Shown in pieces: positions 36,156-45,679 of a stretch of DNA of 64,000 nt. The position numbers and the translations under genes were made by a program. Position 1 is the stretch's first letter. Each line of letters begins with the position of its first letter. The notes beneath the pieces were generated by a model. The model saw nothing but the letters and a program-made list of their open reading frames with translations. It did not search any database and was not told the DNA's origin. Source of the stretch: Actinosynnema sp. ALI-1.44 (lineage in GTDB: Bacteria; Actinomycetota; Actinomycetes; Mycobacteriales; Pseudonocardiaceae); assembly GCF_001984155.1 (NCBI RefSeq), contig NZ_MTQO01000033.1, forward strand, positions 1-64,000, written 5' to 3'.

Positions 36156-36310
36156 ATGCAGACCACCACGTCGCCTGGCAGATTGCATGCAGAGATGGTC
36201 GAGAGGATCCGGAAGGCCGGGCACGCGCGACGAGGCGAGGTCGAACGGGTTCTGCGCGCCACGCCGCGTCACGAGTTCGTGCCGGAGGCCGACTTGGCGA
36301 TCGCCTACGA
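36156..36310 (+). pseudogene. Methyltransferase (PCMT/FxLD-system-like), N-terminal fragment
   Basis: ATG 36156 is preceded by GAAGGAAAGCG. The first 50 codons, including LHAEMVERIRKAGHARRGEV, VLRATPRHEFVPEADL and AYDPWQAV, match the N-terminus of isoaspartate-methyltransferase-like enzymes found with FxLD-type lanthipeptides. The similarity stops at about 36310. The frame stays open to 36653, but that part has no protein character. The SAM-binding domain is therefore missing. Confidence 0.55.
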
Positions 36311-36718
36311 CCCGTGGCAGGCGGTACTCACTCTCTGCGCCGAGGCTGGACCGGATGCGGCAGATGATCGGGAGGCTGTGCTGAAGCTTTGTGAAGAACT
36401 CGGTGTAGCAACGGAAACGAATGTCCTTGGTTCACTTCTGTTGGAGGCTGTTGCCGGGTGCGTGGCTGTGCAGCGTTTGGAGCAGCCCCGCCTGCGCGGG
36501 GACGACCCCAAGACCTCACAGTCCTCACCGACGAGGAACGTGATCAACCTACCGGAAGATGATCACTTTCGACTCAATATCGGCACGCACAGGCGCCGAG
36601 GTGCCGATCGTGGCGCGGGAAGGTGCCGACGGGCTGCCCGGTTCTGCGGCTAGAGCTGGCCGACACGGCCAGTTCGGCGACACGCGTCGATAGTGCCTTG
36701 TCGGGTGGATGAGAATGG
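36311..36718. other. Gap with one CRISPR-repeat-like hairpin
   Basis: No gene is recognised in these 410 bases. The only distinct signal is the GC-rich hairpin at 36479..36507 listed separately. Confidence 0.35.
36479..36507. repeat. Solitary type I-E CRISPR-repeat-like sequence
   Basis: GGAGCAGCCCCGCCTGCGCG followed by GGGACGACC has the length, the GC hairpin (CCCCGC/GCGGGG) and the GGGACGAC end of actinobacterial type I-E repeats. No second copy follows after about 32 bases, and no cas genes are in the window. It may be a lone relic or chance. Confidence 0.3.
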
Positions 36719-37300
36719 CTAGAGCAGTTCGTCGTCCTCCAGCTTCGACAACCGCATCAGCAGATCCGGCCGGTGCGCGAGCAGCTCCTCGCGTGCCGGC
36801 CAGCGGAGGCGGTGGGCCTCGTCGAGGAGCGTCTCCGGATACTCCGAACTCGCAACCCCTTTGTTCGTCAACGCGCACCAGATCTCGGCCACCTGTTCGG
36901 CGCTCAGCACCTCGCGGGCGAGCAACCTCTCCGCGAGGCCCAGGAACCACCTGGGTTCTTCCGTCTTTACCAAGAGCCGCAAGAAGAGCGCGAGGTTCTC
37001 CGGCCCGCGCGGATCCTTCGCGACCATCAGGCCGGTCACCTTGTCGACGGCATACTCCGCCGTTATCAGCTCATCGTTGACCAATAACTGGAGGAGGTAC
37101 ACCTCAAGCTCAGCGGCCACCACGTGATTGAGGTCGAGGTACGGGCTCTTGGCGAAGTCGACGAGCCGGTCGTACACGACCATCCGCCTTTCCACCCCAG
37201 TCTGGTTGACGTGGAACAACGATGCGTGGAGCAGGTCAGCGGCGACAGATCGGAACTGATCGTCACGATGCATGTAGTGCGGAATCAGCGCGGTGAACAA
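36719..37300 (-). pseudogene. Helical hypothetical protein, N-terminus cut by the IS element
   Basis: 193 codons of good protein character, mainly helices (VAADLLHASLFHVNQTGVER, VVAAELEVYLLQLLVNDELI, NLALFLRLLVKTEEPRWFLG, RLLAREVLSAEQVAEIWCAL). No family is recognised; the helix pairs resemble HEAT/TPR-like scaffolds. The coding frame continues to the right up to the IS end at 37302 without a good start (TTG 37300 has no ribosome binding site). The 5' part therefore appears to have been removed by the insertion. Confidence 0.6.
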
Positions 37301-37301
37301 G

Positions 37302-38515
37302 GTTGTGCGTGCCGAAAACGACGTCCGTGCAGGTCATGCGACATGTCGGTACTCACGAATGATCCCGCTGAGACGGTCCCGTCGATGTATCGCGAGGTGC
37401 TCGATCTGGTCCGGTTCAAGAGCTTGAGGCACGGCTCCCAGGGGTGAAGCGGCGGCAAGCGATCGGTGGGTCCGGTGCAGGTTGTAGTGCCGTTCGTACT
37501 CGCGCAGTGCGTGCCGGAGATGAGCCTCGTTCCAGATCAGCATGCGGTCCAGCAGTTCAGTGCGTAGCGTCTTCACCCAGCGTTCGGCGATCGCGTTCAT
37601 GCGGGGCATCCGGACACCGGTCAGCACCGTGGTGACCCCAGCGCCGCTGAGGATCTCGTCGATCAGGCCGGGATACTTGGCGTCGCGGTCGCGGATGAGG
37701 AACCTGACTTGTGCGAGGTGCCCGGCGTCTTCGAGATCCATCAGCAGGTTGCGGGCGGCCTGCGTCACCCAGGCGTGGGTGGGGTGCGCGGTTGTGCCGA
37801 GTAGGTGCACGCGTCGGCTGGCGTGATGGATGGCGGCGAGGATGTACTGGCGCGCGCCGGTCAGGGTGACGGTTTCGATAAAGTCCATTGCCAGGACCGC
37901 TTTGGCCTGGGAACGCAGGAAGTCGGCCCACGTGACGGTCACCAGGTGCGGGGCTGGGTCGACGCCGGCCGTCTTGAGGCTCTCCCATACGGTGGAGGGA
38001 GCGATCGAGATGCCGAGAAGGGCGAGTTCGCCGTGGATGCGCCGGTAGCCCCACGAGGGGTTCTCGCTTGCCAGGCGTAGGACGAGGCGGCGGATCGAAG
38101 CGGTAGTTCGTGGGCGCCCTGGCCTGCGGTTCATGCTCGTGCGGGCGTGGCGGTGTTTTACCAGGTCGCGATGCCACCGCAGCACCGTGTCCGGGCTGAC
38201 CAGTAGCCGAAACCGGCGCAACGCTGTGCGAGCCAATGGCACGAGCAGCGTCGCGAGAAACGCCCTGTCCTCGGGTCGCAGTTGAACGCGTCGGTCGCCG
38301 AGTTGTCGTTGCAGGACGGCGAGTTGGTGGCGTAGCGCAAGGATCTCGACGTCCTTCTCGCCGTCGGTCATGCGTAACAGCCGTAGCGCGGCGAAGGCGT
38401 GGGCGACGGCGAGGTAGGCGAAGCGGACCAGCACGAGTCGCGATCATGCCTGACCCCGACCGGTCACACGCCGATACTTGTTGACCTGCACGGACGTATT
38501 CTCGGCACGTACAAC
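37302..38515. mobile_element. IS481-like insertion sequence (about 1.2 kb)
   Basis: One transposase gene (minus strand) between imperfect 34-35 bp inverted repeats. The inner 16 bases are identical: ACGTCCGTGCAGGTCA at 37321..37336 and its complement at 38482..38497. Outward the similarity continues as GTTGTGCGTGCCGAAAA against GTTGTACGTGCCGAGAA. A third copy of this end lies at 62136..62171 next to a transposase remnant, which confirms it as the IS terminus. No clear target duplication is seen. Both neighbouring genes lack their 5' ends. Confidence 0.75.
37334..38434 (-). CDS. IS481-like transposase (DDE integrase core)
   Basis: 366 residues, apparently intact. It has an N-terminal helical HTH part (KDVEILALRHQLAVLQRQLG; LVSPDTVLRWHRDLVKHRH; ENPSWGYRRIHGELALLGIS) and an rve integrase core with VLAMDFIETV (first Asp), FLIRDRDAKYP (second Asp) and NAIAERWVKTLRTELLDRML (catalytic Glu). 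The end is HRTHRSLAAASPLGAVPQAL and GIIREYRHVA; the stop codon falls inside the terminal repeat. It catalyses cut-and-paste or copy-out movement of its own element. Confidence 0.9.
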   Translation of the reverse strand: MLVRFAYLAVAHAFAALRLLRMTDGEKDVEILALRHQLAVLQRQLGDRRVQLRPEDRAFLATLLVPLARTALRRFRLLVSPDTVLRWHRDLVKHRHARTSMNRRPGRPRTTASIRRLVLRLASENPSWGYRRIHGELALLGISIAPSTVWESLKTAGVDPAPHLVTVTWADFLRSQAKAVLAMDFIETVTLTGARQYILAAIHHASRRVHLLGTTAHPTHAWVTQAARNLLMDLEDAGHLAQVRFLIRDRDAKYPGLIDEILSGAGVTTVLTGVRMPRMNAIAERWVKTLRTELLDRMLIWNEAHLRHALREYERHYNLHRTHRSLAAASPLGAVPQALEPDQIEHLAIHRRDRLSGIIREYRHVA

Positions 38516-41500
38516 GTCGTGAAGTACGTGACCGAAGACGCACGCACCGGTGGGCCTTCGCAGATCAAGACGGAGTACCAGTACCTGGAAGGTGCTGCCT
38601 GGCACTACGACGACAACGACCTAGCGGAGCCGCAGTACCGGACGTGGTCGGAGTGGCGTGGCTACGGCAGGGTGCGCACCATCAAAGGTGACCCCGGCCA
38701 GCCGCAGTCGGTTTCCGAGAAGCTGTACCTGCGAGGCATGGACGGCGACACGATGCCCGCGGGCACACCGCCGAGGGACGTGTGGGTCACTGATGGCGAC
38801 GGCGGCAGAGTCGAGGATGTCGATCAGCTTGCCGGATTCATCCGGGAGAACTTGCTGTACAGCGGTGGCCAGGTGGTGTCGGCGTCGATCAACGACCCGC
38901 ACCTGATCGAGACCGCGAACGATGGCAAGGACCGCGCGTCCATCGTGCTGGCCAAGGCGAACGCCACACGCAGTCGCCAGCCGGACGGTACCTGGCGCAG
39001 GACCCGGACGACCACCGCGTTCAACGAGACCGGCCTGCCACTGAAGGTCGAGTCCGAGGGCGATACCGCAGTCGCTGGGGACGAGGTGTGCACGCAGACC
39101 ACGTACGCCCGCAACGAGACGAAGTGGATGCTCACCTACGCGGCGTCGGTCCGCACGATCGCCAAGCCGTGTGCCGCATGGCCAGGGACCGAGAACGACA
39201 TGGTCACCGACGTGCAGGCCATCTACGACAGCAACAGCAACAGCGGTGACGCGCCGAGTCGAGGCGTCGTCACCAAAACGCTCCGGTGGATCGGTGCTGC
39301 CCAGTACCAGGCCGTGGCGGCGACCGAAGTCGACCTCTACGGCCGGACCACGAAATCCACCGACGTGGACGGCGGCACGACCACGATCAAATACACCCCC
39401 GACACCGGCAATCCGCACACAGTGACCACGACCAACCGGAAAGGCTGGGTTACCAGGAGCGTGCTGGACACCGCCCGGGGTGCCGCGCTCACCGAGTTCG
39501 GGATCCACGGTGAACGGGCGGACCTGGAGTACGACGCACTCGGCAGGCTTCTGAAGGTCTGGGTGCCTGGCCGATCAAAGGAAGGCAGGCAGACGGCGAC
39601 CACCGAGTACTCCTACGAGTACCGGCGAGACGCGCCATCCATTGTCACTACGAAGTCGTTGAAGGAAAACGAAACCTACACGACGTCCTACAGCTTGCTG
39701 GATGGCATGCTCAGGCCGCGTCAGTCACAGACACCGACCCGAGACGGCGGGCGAATTCTGACGGACGCGTTCTACGACAGCCGCGGCAACGCACACGTGA
39801 CGAACTCCGCGTACTACAACACGGAGGCACCGTCCACCACGCTGTTCGGGGCATTCGACAACGCGGTACCCAACCAGACCGTGATCGAGTTCGACGACCT
39901 GGGCAGGCCGCTGGAGTCGATCTTCCGCAAGATGAACGTCGAACAGTGGCGGACCAAGACCCGCTACAGCGGCGACATCACGTTCACCACGCCGCCGCAG
40001 GGTGACACCGCGACCGCGGTGATCAAAAACGCCCTCGGAGTGATCGTCGAGCGCCGTGACTACAAGGAACGCAGTGCCGACGGCACCTATGGCGCGAACG
40101 CCGCGTTCGACGCCACGAAATACGCGTACGACGTCAAGGGCAAGCTGAGCACAGTCACCGACGTGCAGGGCAACAAGTGGGAATACAAGTACGACAAGTT
40201 GGGCAGACCGTCGTGGAAGTCCGACCCGGACACCGGCGCGACCACCTTCGAGTACGACGATCTGGACCAACTGGTGTCCACGACGGACGCACGCGGTCGC
40301 AACATCGTCCACGAATACGACGACCTCGGCCGCAAGAAGGCGATGTCCGAGGAAATCCAGGGTGGCGCCCGGACCAAGCTCGCCGAGTGGGTCTTCGACA
40401 CGAAGCGCGCGGAACTGCCCACCTCGGCGACGCGGTACGTCAACGGCAACGCCTTCACCCAGCAGGTCGACGAGTACGACGAGCTGAACCGGCCGACGTT
40501 CACCTCGACGGTGATCCCGCCTAGCGAAGGCAAGCTGGCGGGCACGTACACGTATCGAGCGCAGTACTCGGCCGTCGCCGGCCTGGTGCTCGCTGAGGAC
40601 ATGCCCGCGGCAGGCGGCCTGCCCACCGAGACCATCCGCCACAACTACAACGAGTTCGACCAGCCCGACGAGACGTTCGGTCTCGACCGCTACGCCTCGG
40701 AACACCAATATTCGCCCTACGGCGAGACGCCGATCGAGCAGGTCACGCTCGGTGATATCGTGCTGGCGACCGATCCACAGACCGGCCGCACCGAAGCCCG
40801 CGCCGTGACGGCGACATGGGTGCATGACAACGAGTTCACCCGTACCGAACTGACCATCGACACGGACGGCTCCGCAGGATCGGCCACGGCGACGATCGAA
40901 GCCACCGACTGGCATCCGTTCTGGGTGGCTGATCTTGACGCATGGGTGGTGGCGGCTGAGGTCAAGGCTGGTTCGTGGCTGCGGACCTCGTCGGGTACGT
41001 GGGTTCAGGTCACCGCGGTCCGCAAGTACACCAACCACACTCTCGCCCATGACCTCACCGTCGATGGCATCCACTCGTATCATGTTCTTGCCGCAGCCAC
41101 GCCTCTCCTCGTCCACAACTGCGGCCAGACTGGCAAGGAGGTGGCAGAAGACTTCCGGGAGAACGCGAATAATGGGCAAGGTGTTGCGTCAAGGAGGAAC
41201 ATTGCGGTGGCTCAGCACGATATCGACGGTCAGACCGGTCAACTTATCGGGGTTAGTGGGACATATTCACACCCGGGGTCGGTTTCGATGCCCGCAACTC
41301 CTCGTCAGTTCAATACGTCAGCCCGCCCTCACGACTCGGAAGTAAAAATCTTTGAGACCTACGCCGCAACTCTCTCGCCTAATTCAAAAGGAACTATCAA
41401 CCTTTACTCTGAGCGTGAGGTGTGTGATAGTTGTTCAAAACTTATTGATCAGTTCAAGCAAACTTTTCCTAACGTGACGGTGAATGTGACATGGGGATAG
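38516..41500 (+). pseudogene. RHS-repeat polymorphic toxin, 5' end lost; deaminase-type C-terminal tip
   Basis: 994 codons in frame, beginning at the IS end. Residues 1-735 carry RHS/YD repeats (YEYDALGRLLKVWVPG, EYKYDKLGRPSWKSDPDTGA, HEYDDLGRKK). At about residue 738 the sequence jumps from SPYGET straight into PIEQVTLGDIVLATDP, the middle of a pretoxin Hint domain that ends LLVHNC (about 867); the catalytic Cys-bearing start of Hint is missing. The tip (880-994) has DSEVKIFE (Glu942) and CDSCSKLI (Cys970, Cys973), the zinc and catalytic motifs of bacterial toxin deaminases. The tip is AT-richer. Without a signal sequence it cannot be exported by itself. An immunity gene overlaps the end. 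Confidence 0.8.
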
Positions 41501-41943
41501 GGAACGGCCAAGTTGGTGCGCTGGCGAGTGTTTTGCGGTCCCAGTTTGGTACCGAGACCGTCGTTGGCCTCCTGGAGTCCGAAATTCGGGATGTCGAACG
41601 AGATCAAGAAACCCCTCTTCCTGCTGAATATGTGGATTTCCTTACCTACATGGGTAGGAGGGCTGGGAAGTTCTTCGTCGGGACGGATATCTTTTATCCT
41701 GGCATATTGGGTGCCAAGCGAGATGCTTTTGAACTTTTTGATGAGTTCAGGGTCGAGCGGTTGATTAACGATAGCTCGCTTGTCTTTGCGATTCACCAAG
41801 GTTATCAGATATACTGGATGGCTGACACGCTGAAAATAGACCCTCCGGTTTTTATGTATGAAGAAGGAGGAGGGCGGGTGGTCAAGAAATGGGATTCTTT
41901 TTCGAGGTTCTTATGGGAAGAATATACCCGTATTATGAACTGA
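41491..41943 (+). CDS. SMI1/KNR4 (SUKH) family immunity protein
   Basis: 150 residues from ATG 41491, overlapping the last ten bases of the toxin gene. LPAEYVDFLTYMGRRAGKFF, followed by VGTDIFYPGILG and a C-terminal WDSFSRFLWEEYTRIMN, fits the SUKH fold, the commonest immunity family beside RHS/CDI toxins. It should bind and block the deaminase tip in the cytoplasm. GC content is clearly below the window average, like that of the toxin tip, so the pair was probably acquired together. It is intact although the toxin's front is lost. Confidence 0.85.
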   Translation: MGIGNGQVGALASVLRSQFGTETVVGLLESEIRDVERDQETPLPAEYVDFLTYMGRRAGKFFVGTDIFYPGILGAKRDAFELFDEFRVERLINDSSLVFAIHQGYQIYWMADTLKIDPPVFMYEEGGGRVVKKWDSFSRFLWEEYTRIMN

Positions 41944-42059
41944 TCGACGGTAAGCGTTATTCTGGCGACCTGATCATCTCAAAATAGGGCAACGACCCCA
42001 GTTGAGTAGGATTGTCTTCCTGTCACAGAAGACAAATTGCAGGCGTGGTCGCTACGTTA

Positions 42060-42730
42060 TCAGTCTACTACAGGGCTTGCTGCTGACCAGATCGAGGAGT
42101 TCGTCGCACGGATCTGACAGATCGTTCAGTATCCTGAGAAACAAGCGTGGCCTCCGACCGTGGGTCTGTATCGCGCTGTCGTGATCACTTTGGTGTACGT
42201 CCGACGGAACCTAAACCAGGCGGCCGTGGGGACCTGTTTGGAATCAGTCAGTCGACTGTATCGCGGGCCTATCGAGGTATTCTTCCATTGATCGGATAGG
42301 CCCCTGTGCGTGCGCTTCCGGACCTCAAGGAAGCTATCCGTGGCCAACTCGTCCTGGTCGACGGAACCGATATCCCGGCTGGAACCGTGCTGGTCACGAG
42401 GTCAACTTCTCGGGCAAGCGGCACCGCTCCGGCCTGACCATCCAGGTCGCCGCCGATACCGAGGGAGGCCTGCTGGGGATATCCACTCCAGTGCATGGCT
42501 CGATGGATGACGGGAAAGCGTTCGTCGAGTGCGGCTGGGGAAGATCTGCTGGTCGAGGCCTCGGTCATCGGTGCCCGCCTATCATGGAAATCATGCGACT
42601 ACGCCTCGCAAGAAGCCAAAGGTGGCGAGCTTTCGGTTGGCGGCAAGGCAACAACAAATTCATCTCCTTACCTGTACCGCTCGAAAAGTCATCGCTGCAG
42701 GTCAAGCGGTGTATCGGTATTCGTTGATGA
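42060..42730 (+). pseudogene. IS5-family transposase, nonsense and frameshift mutations
   Basis: A nearly complete transposase can be followed across frames. QSTTGLAADQIEEFVARI is interrupted by TGA where relatives have Trp, then QIVQYPEKQAWPPTVGLYRA with VVITLVYVRRNLNQAAVG follows. After about 42300 another frame gives LVLVDGTDIPAG, then GHEVNFSGKRHRSGLTIQVA and ADTEGGLLGISTPVHGSMDD, and the last part is TTPRKKPKVASF. DDE signature residues are recognisable (LVDGTDIP). At least one stop and three indels make it inactive. Confidence 0.75.
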
Positions 42731-43095
42731 GTCCACTGAGGACGCGGGTGCGTATCAGCGTGCGGGCGTTGGTTTCGTCCGCACGGTTGGGCTGGTGGTG
42801 ACGTTCGGGTGGTCGCTGTTCTCGGGCTTGGTGGGGCCCGGTGCTGGTTGTAGTGCCGCTGGTACTCGGCGAGAACCTCTCGAGCGTGTGCCTCGTTGAG
42901 GATCAGAACGTGGTCACACACTTCACTGCGGAGGGTTCTGATGACCCGTTCGCAGTGCGCGTTCATCCGTGGCGCCTGGGGTGCGCTGGTCAGGATGTCC
43001 ATGTCTTCGGCTTGGAAGACGGCATCGAAGCTGGCCGAGTACTTCGTGTCGCGGTCGCGGAGCACAAACCGGAGTTTGCCTAGCCTTCCATCGAT
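42712..43095 (-). pseudogene. IS3/IS481-type transposase, C-terminal half
   Basis: GRLGKLRFVLRDRDTKYSAS, FDAVFQAEDMDILTSAPQAP and MNAHCERVIRTLRSEVCDHV are the second Asp and the catalytic Glu regions of an rve-type transposase. After HYNQHR a frameshift is needed to reach the normal end, RVLSGLINEYRYTA, with the stop at 42712. The matching N-terminal half lies at 43222..43500 but on the opposite strand. Confidence 0.7.
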
Positions 43096-43221
43096 ATCGG
43101 TGGTGAGGTTGCGGGGGAAGCGCCAGCCTTCGATCGAGACCGGGCTCGGCCCGGTGACCAACCACTCGAACGCCGTGCGCGCGGAATCCAGCGGCAGAGA
43201 ATCACGCTCGAATGGCGTGCG

Positions 43222-43500
43222 GTGGCCGGACTCGGACATCGGATCGCCGCATCGACTGTGTGGGAGATCTTGAACTCGGCCGGCATCGATCCCGCTCCAC
43301 GCCGAACTGGCCCCACCTGGAAACAGTTCCTGGCCAACCAGGCTCACGGCATCATCGCCGCGGACTTCTTCCACATCGACACCGCACTCGGCACACGCCT
43401 CTACGCCTTGGTCTTCCTCGAACACAGCACACGACGACTACATATCGCCGGCGTCACCGCCCACCCCACCCAGGAGTGGACCACACAACAAGCCCACTTC
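43222..43500 (+). pseudogene. IS3/IS481-type transposase, N-terminal/central half, inverted
   Basis: GLGHRIAASTVWEILNSAGI, then DPAPRRTGPTWKQFLANQAH, GIIAADFFHIDTALGTRLYA (first catalytic Asp) and HIAGVTAHPTQEWTTQQA. This is the part that should precede the fragment at 42712..43095, but here it is on the other strand. From about 43495 the frame continues into FVLARAVADGAITGDEAELI, unrelated sequence that resembles a sigma-like helix-turn-helix. Confidence 0.7.
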
Positions 43501-43696
43501 GTCCTCGCCCGCGCTGTCGCCGACGGCGCGATCACCGGCGACGAGGCCGAACTGATCGGCTCCACCCGCCTCGAGGACTACACGCTCACGCCTGACAATT
43601 CGGTGGGTTGCGTCGTCGGACTACTGAAACCACAGGGACCATCGCCGGCCGAACTGGTCGCAGTCAGGGTTCTTGAACGGCGAAAGGGAGAACGCG

Positions 43697-44125
43697 ATGA
43701 CGTCGATCGATACCGGCATCAGGGAATTCTTGGAGAGCCGAGTCGAAGCCGCGAAGGCGAAGGACATCGATCGGCTCATGTCCCACTATTCGCCCGGCAT
43801 CGTCTATTACGATGTCGTCCCACCTCTCCGGTTCGCGGGAACCGATGAGGTCCGTGGCAACTTCGTGCGGTGGTTCGACGGCTATGACGGACCCATCAGC
43901 CTGCAGACGCACGACCTTGACGTTGCGGTGAGTGGCGACGTCGCGTTCGCGCACATGCTTCACCTGGATTCCGGGAAGCGCACGAACGGGTTGGAAACCT
44001 CGATCTGGGTGCGCTCGACCGTTGGTTGCCGGCGGTCGAACGGCGCGTGGCTGATCACGCACGAACACATCTCGCTTCCGATCGACATGGAAACCCTGCG
44101 GGCCTGGTTCCCGCCGGAGGTGTGA
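43697..44125 (+). CDS. SnoaL/NTF2-like fold protein
   Basis: 142 residues from ATG 43697 with AAAGGGAG upstream. IREFLESRVEAAKAKDIDRL, MSHYSPGIVYYDVVPPLRFA, HDLDVAVSGDVAFAHMLHL and NGAWLITHEHISLPIDM match the NTF2-like (YybH/ketosteroid-isomerase-like) family. Such proteins bind or isomerise small hydrophobic molecules; no catalytic assignment is possible here. It is convergent with the endonuclease/phosphatase gene across a perfect hairpin. Confidence 0.88.
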   Translation: MTSIDTGIREFLESRVEAAKAKDIDRLMSHYSPGIVYYDVVPPLRFAGTDEVRGNFVRWFDGYDGPISLQTHDLDVAVSGDVAFAHMLHLDSGKRTNGLETSIWVRSTVGCRRSNGAWLITHEHISLPIDMETLRAWFPPEV

Positions 44126-44149
44126 GCCGACCAGCCCTTCAGCAGCACC

Positions 44150-44183
44150 GGGTCAGGGCCGCTGACGAAGGCGGCCCTGACCC
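44150..44183. terminator. Bidirectional terminator hairpin
   Basis: Perfect 13-bp arms GGGTCAGGGCCGC (44150..44162) and GCGGCCCTGACCC (44171..44183) with an 8-base loop lie between two convergent genes, right for ending transcription from both sides. Confidence 0.75.
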
Positions 44184-44245
44184 GTCTCGGCCGGGCAACG
44201 CGGTCGCGCGGGCGGGCCGCCAGTCCGGCGCAGGACCGCCCCAGC

Positions 44246-45082
44246 TCACGTGTCCCGGTCGATCTCGACGTCGACGACGACGCCGTAGTGGTCACTCGGC
44301 CAGATCCCATCGGTGGGCTGGTCGAAGGCGAGGGCGGCAGTACGGATCTCGCAGCGTGCCTTCGGATGGGCGTGCCAGGAACCGGTGAACACGTAGTCGA
44401 GTCGGCGGCGGTGCCCTGGCTGGCGCACGACCTGGTCGAGCAGGGCGGCGGCGTGGCCGTTGTCGGCGCTCCAGGTATGGCCCGGCCCATCGCCCGCGAC
44501 CTCCCAGGCGTCATGGTAGTGAACACTGCGCCCGCAGATCGACTGGCGGCCCGTGAGAAAGCGGATGCTGGACGCGTCCGGGCCGGCGTTGAAGTCGCCC
44601 GCGATGATCGTCGGCAGGTCGGTGCGGTGCCTGGCGTCGAGATCGGCAAGCGCGAGGGCCTGCTGCTCGCGAACGGCTTCGGCGTCCAGCCGCCAGGACG
44701 CGGTGGCGGAGATGAACAACATCTCGCCCACGTCCGGAAGCGCGACCTTGACTGCCAGCGTGCACCAAGGAACATCGTCGGCTGCCGCCAGGCGCAGATC
44801 GAGGACCTCCATGACCTGATGGGGCCAGCGGGTGGCCACCGCGTTGCCGCCATAGCGATCGGCGAACGGCGGCGCGTAGGCCAGCTCGCCGGCCTGATGG
44901 GTGCCGTGCAGCCCGGTGCCCTCCAGCAGCTCGTCGAGCTGCCGTCGCCCGTCGCCCTCGACGACCTCCTGTAAGGCGACCAGGTCAGGAGCCAGCCGGC
45001 GCAACTCCTGGTTGAGCAGGCCGACGCGCCGGGGGTCGCCCTCGCTGTTCTGAACGTTGATCGTGACGATTCGTACCCGCAT
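44246..45082 (-). CDS. Endonuclease/exonuclease/phosphatase family protein
   Basis: 278 residues from ATG 45082 (GGAGGGAACGT upstream). Family motifs are in order: RIVTINVQNSEGD, LVALQEVVEGD (metal-binding Glu), TIIAGDFNAGPD, RRLDYVFTG and PSDHYGVVVDVEI (catalytic His). The fold cleaves phosphoester bonds in nucleic acids, lipids or small molecules; the substrate is not evident. No signal peptide. It follows the yceI gene by 18 bases and is probably in one mRNA under the ECF-type promoter at 45680..45715. Confidence 0.9.
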   Translation of the reverse strand: MRVRIVTINVQNSEGDPRRVGLLNQELRRLAPDLVALQEVVEGDGRRQLDELLEGTGLHGTHQAGELAYAPPFADRYGGNAVATRWPHQVMEVLDLRLAAADDVPWCTLAVKVALPDVGEMLFISATASWRLDAEAVREQQALALADLDARHRTDLPTIIAGDFNAGPDASSIRFLTGRQSICGRSVHYHDAWEVAGDGPGHTWSADNGHAAALLDQVVRQPGHRRRLDYVFTGSWHAHPKARCEIRTAALAFDQPTDGIWPSDHYGVVVDVEIDRDT

Positions 45083-45100
45083 ACGTTCCCTCCAGCCTGG

Positions 45101-45646
45101 TCAGGCCTGCCGGATCACGGCGATGTCGAGCTCCAGCCGCACCTTGCCGCCGACCGCGGCGCTGGTCGCGACGTTCCAGTTCACGCCCCAGTCGCTACGG
45201 CTGATCGTGACGCCGCCCTGGAAGGTGACGCGGAGGTCGCCCTGCGGGTCGTTCTCGGCGCCGGTCAGCTCGAAGTTCACGGTCACCGGCTTGGTCACGC
45301 CGCGAATGGTCAGGTCACCGGTGACCTTGAAGGTGGTCTCGCCGACCTGGTCCACCGCGATCGAGGTGAACGTGATGGCCGGGTGGTCGCCGGCGCTCAG
45401 GAACTTGCTGCTCAGTTGCTCGTCGCGCTGCTCGTTGCGGGTCTGGATGCTCTTCGCCTGGATCGTGAGCCGTGCGCCGGACTTCGACGGGTCGCCGCCG
45501 TCCAGGTGCGCACGGCCTTCGAACACGTCGAACCGGCCGCGCACCCTGGTGCCCATCGTGTGCCGGGCGACGAACCCGATCCGCGTACGGGCGGTGTCGA
45601 GAACATAGTCGCCGGTCAGCTCGCTCAGCGTGGTCATGATGGTCAT
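45101..45646 (-). CDS. YceI-family protein
   Basis: 181 residues from ATG 45646 (AGGAG nine bases upstream). GDYVLDTARTRIGFVARHTM, SKFLSAGDHPAITFTS, GDLTIRGVTKPVTVNFEL and SDWGVNWNVA are the lipocalin-like YceI hallmarks; the family binds polyprenoid-type lipids. There is no signal peptide, as in most actinomycete members. It is divergent from the ECF sigma gene and shares with it a long inverted promoter repeat, so it is a likely target of that sigma factor. Confidence 0.92.
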   Translation of the reverse strand: MTIMTTLSELTGDYVLDTARTRIGFVARHTMGTRVRGRFDVFEGRAHLDGGDPSKSGARLTIQAKSIQTRNEQRDEQLSSKFLSAGDHPAITFTSIAVDQVGETTFKVTGDLTIRGVTKPVTVNFELTGAENDPQGDLRVTFQGGVTISRSDWGVNWNVATSAAVGGKVRLELDIAVIRQA

Positions 45647-45679
45647 GCTTGGTCGCTCCTAGCCGGGACGGTGTTTGGT

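Noticed and set aside
39725-41179. 484-codon minus-strand open frame
   Set aside because: Antisense shadow of the RHS repeats, whose YD motifs are unmistakable on the plus strand.
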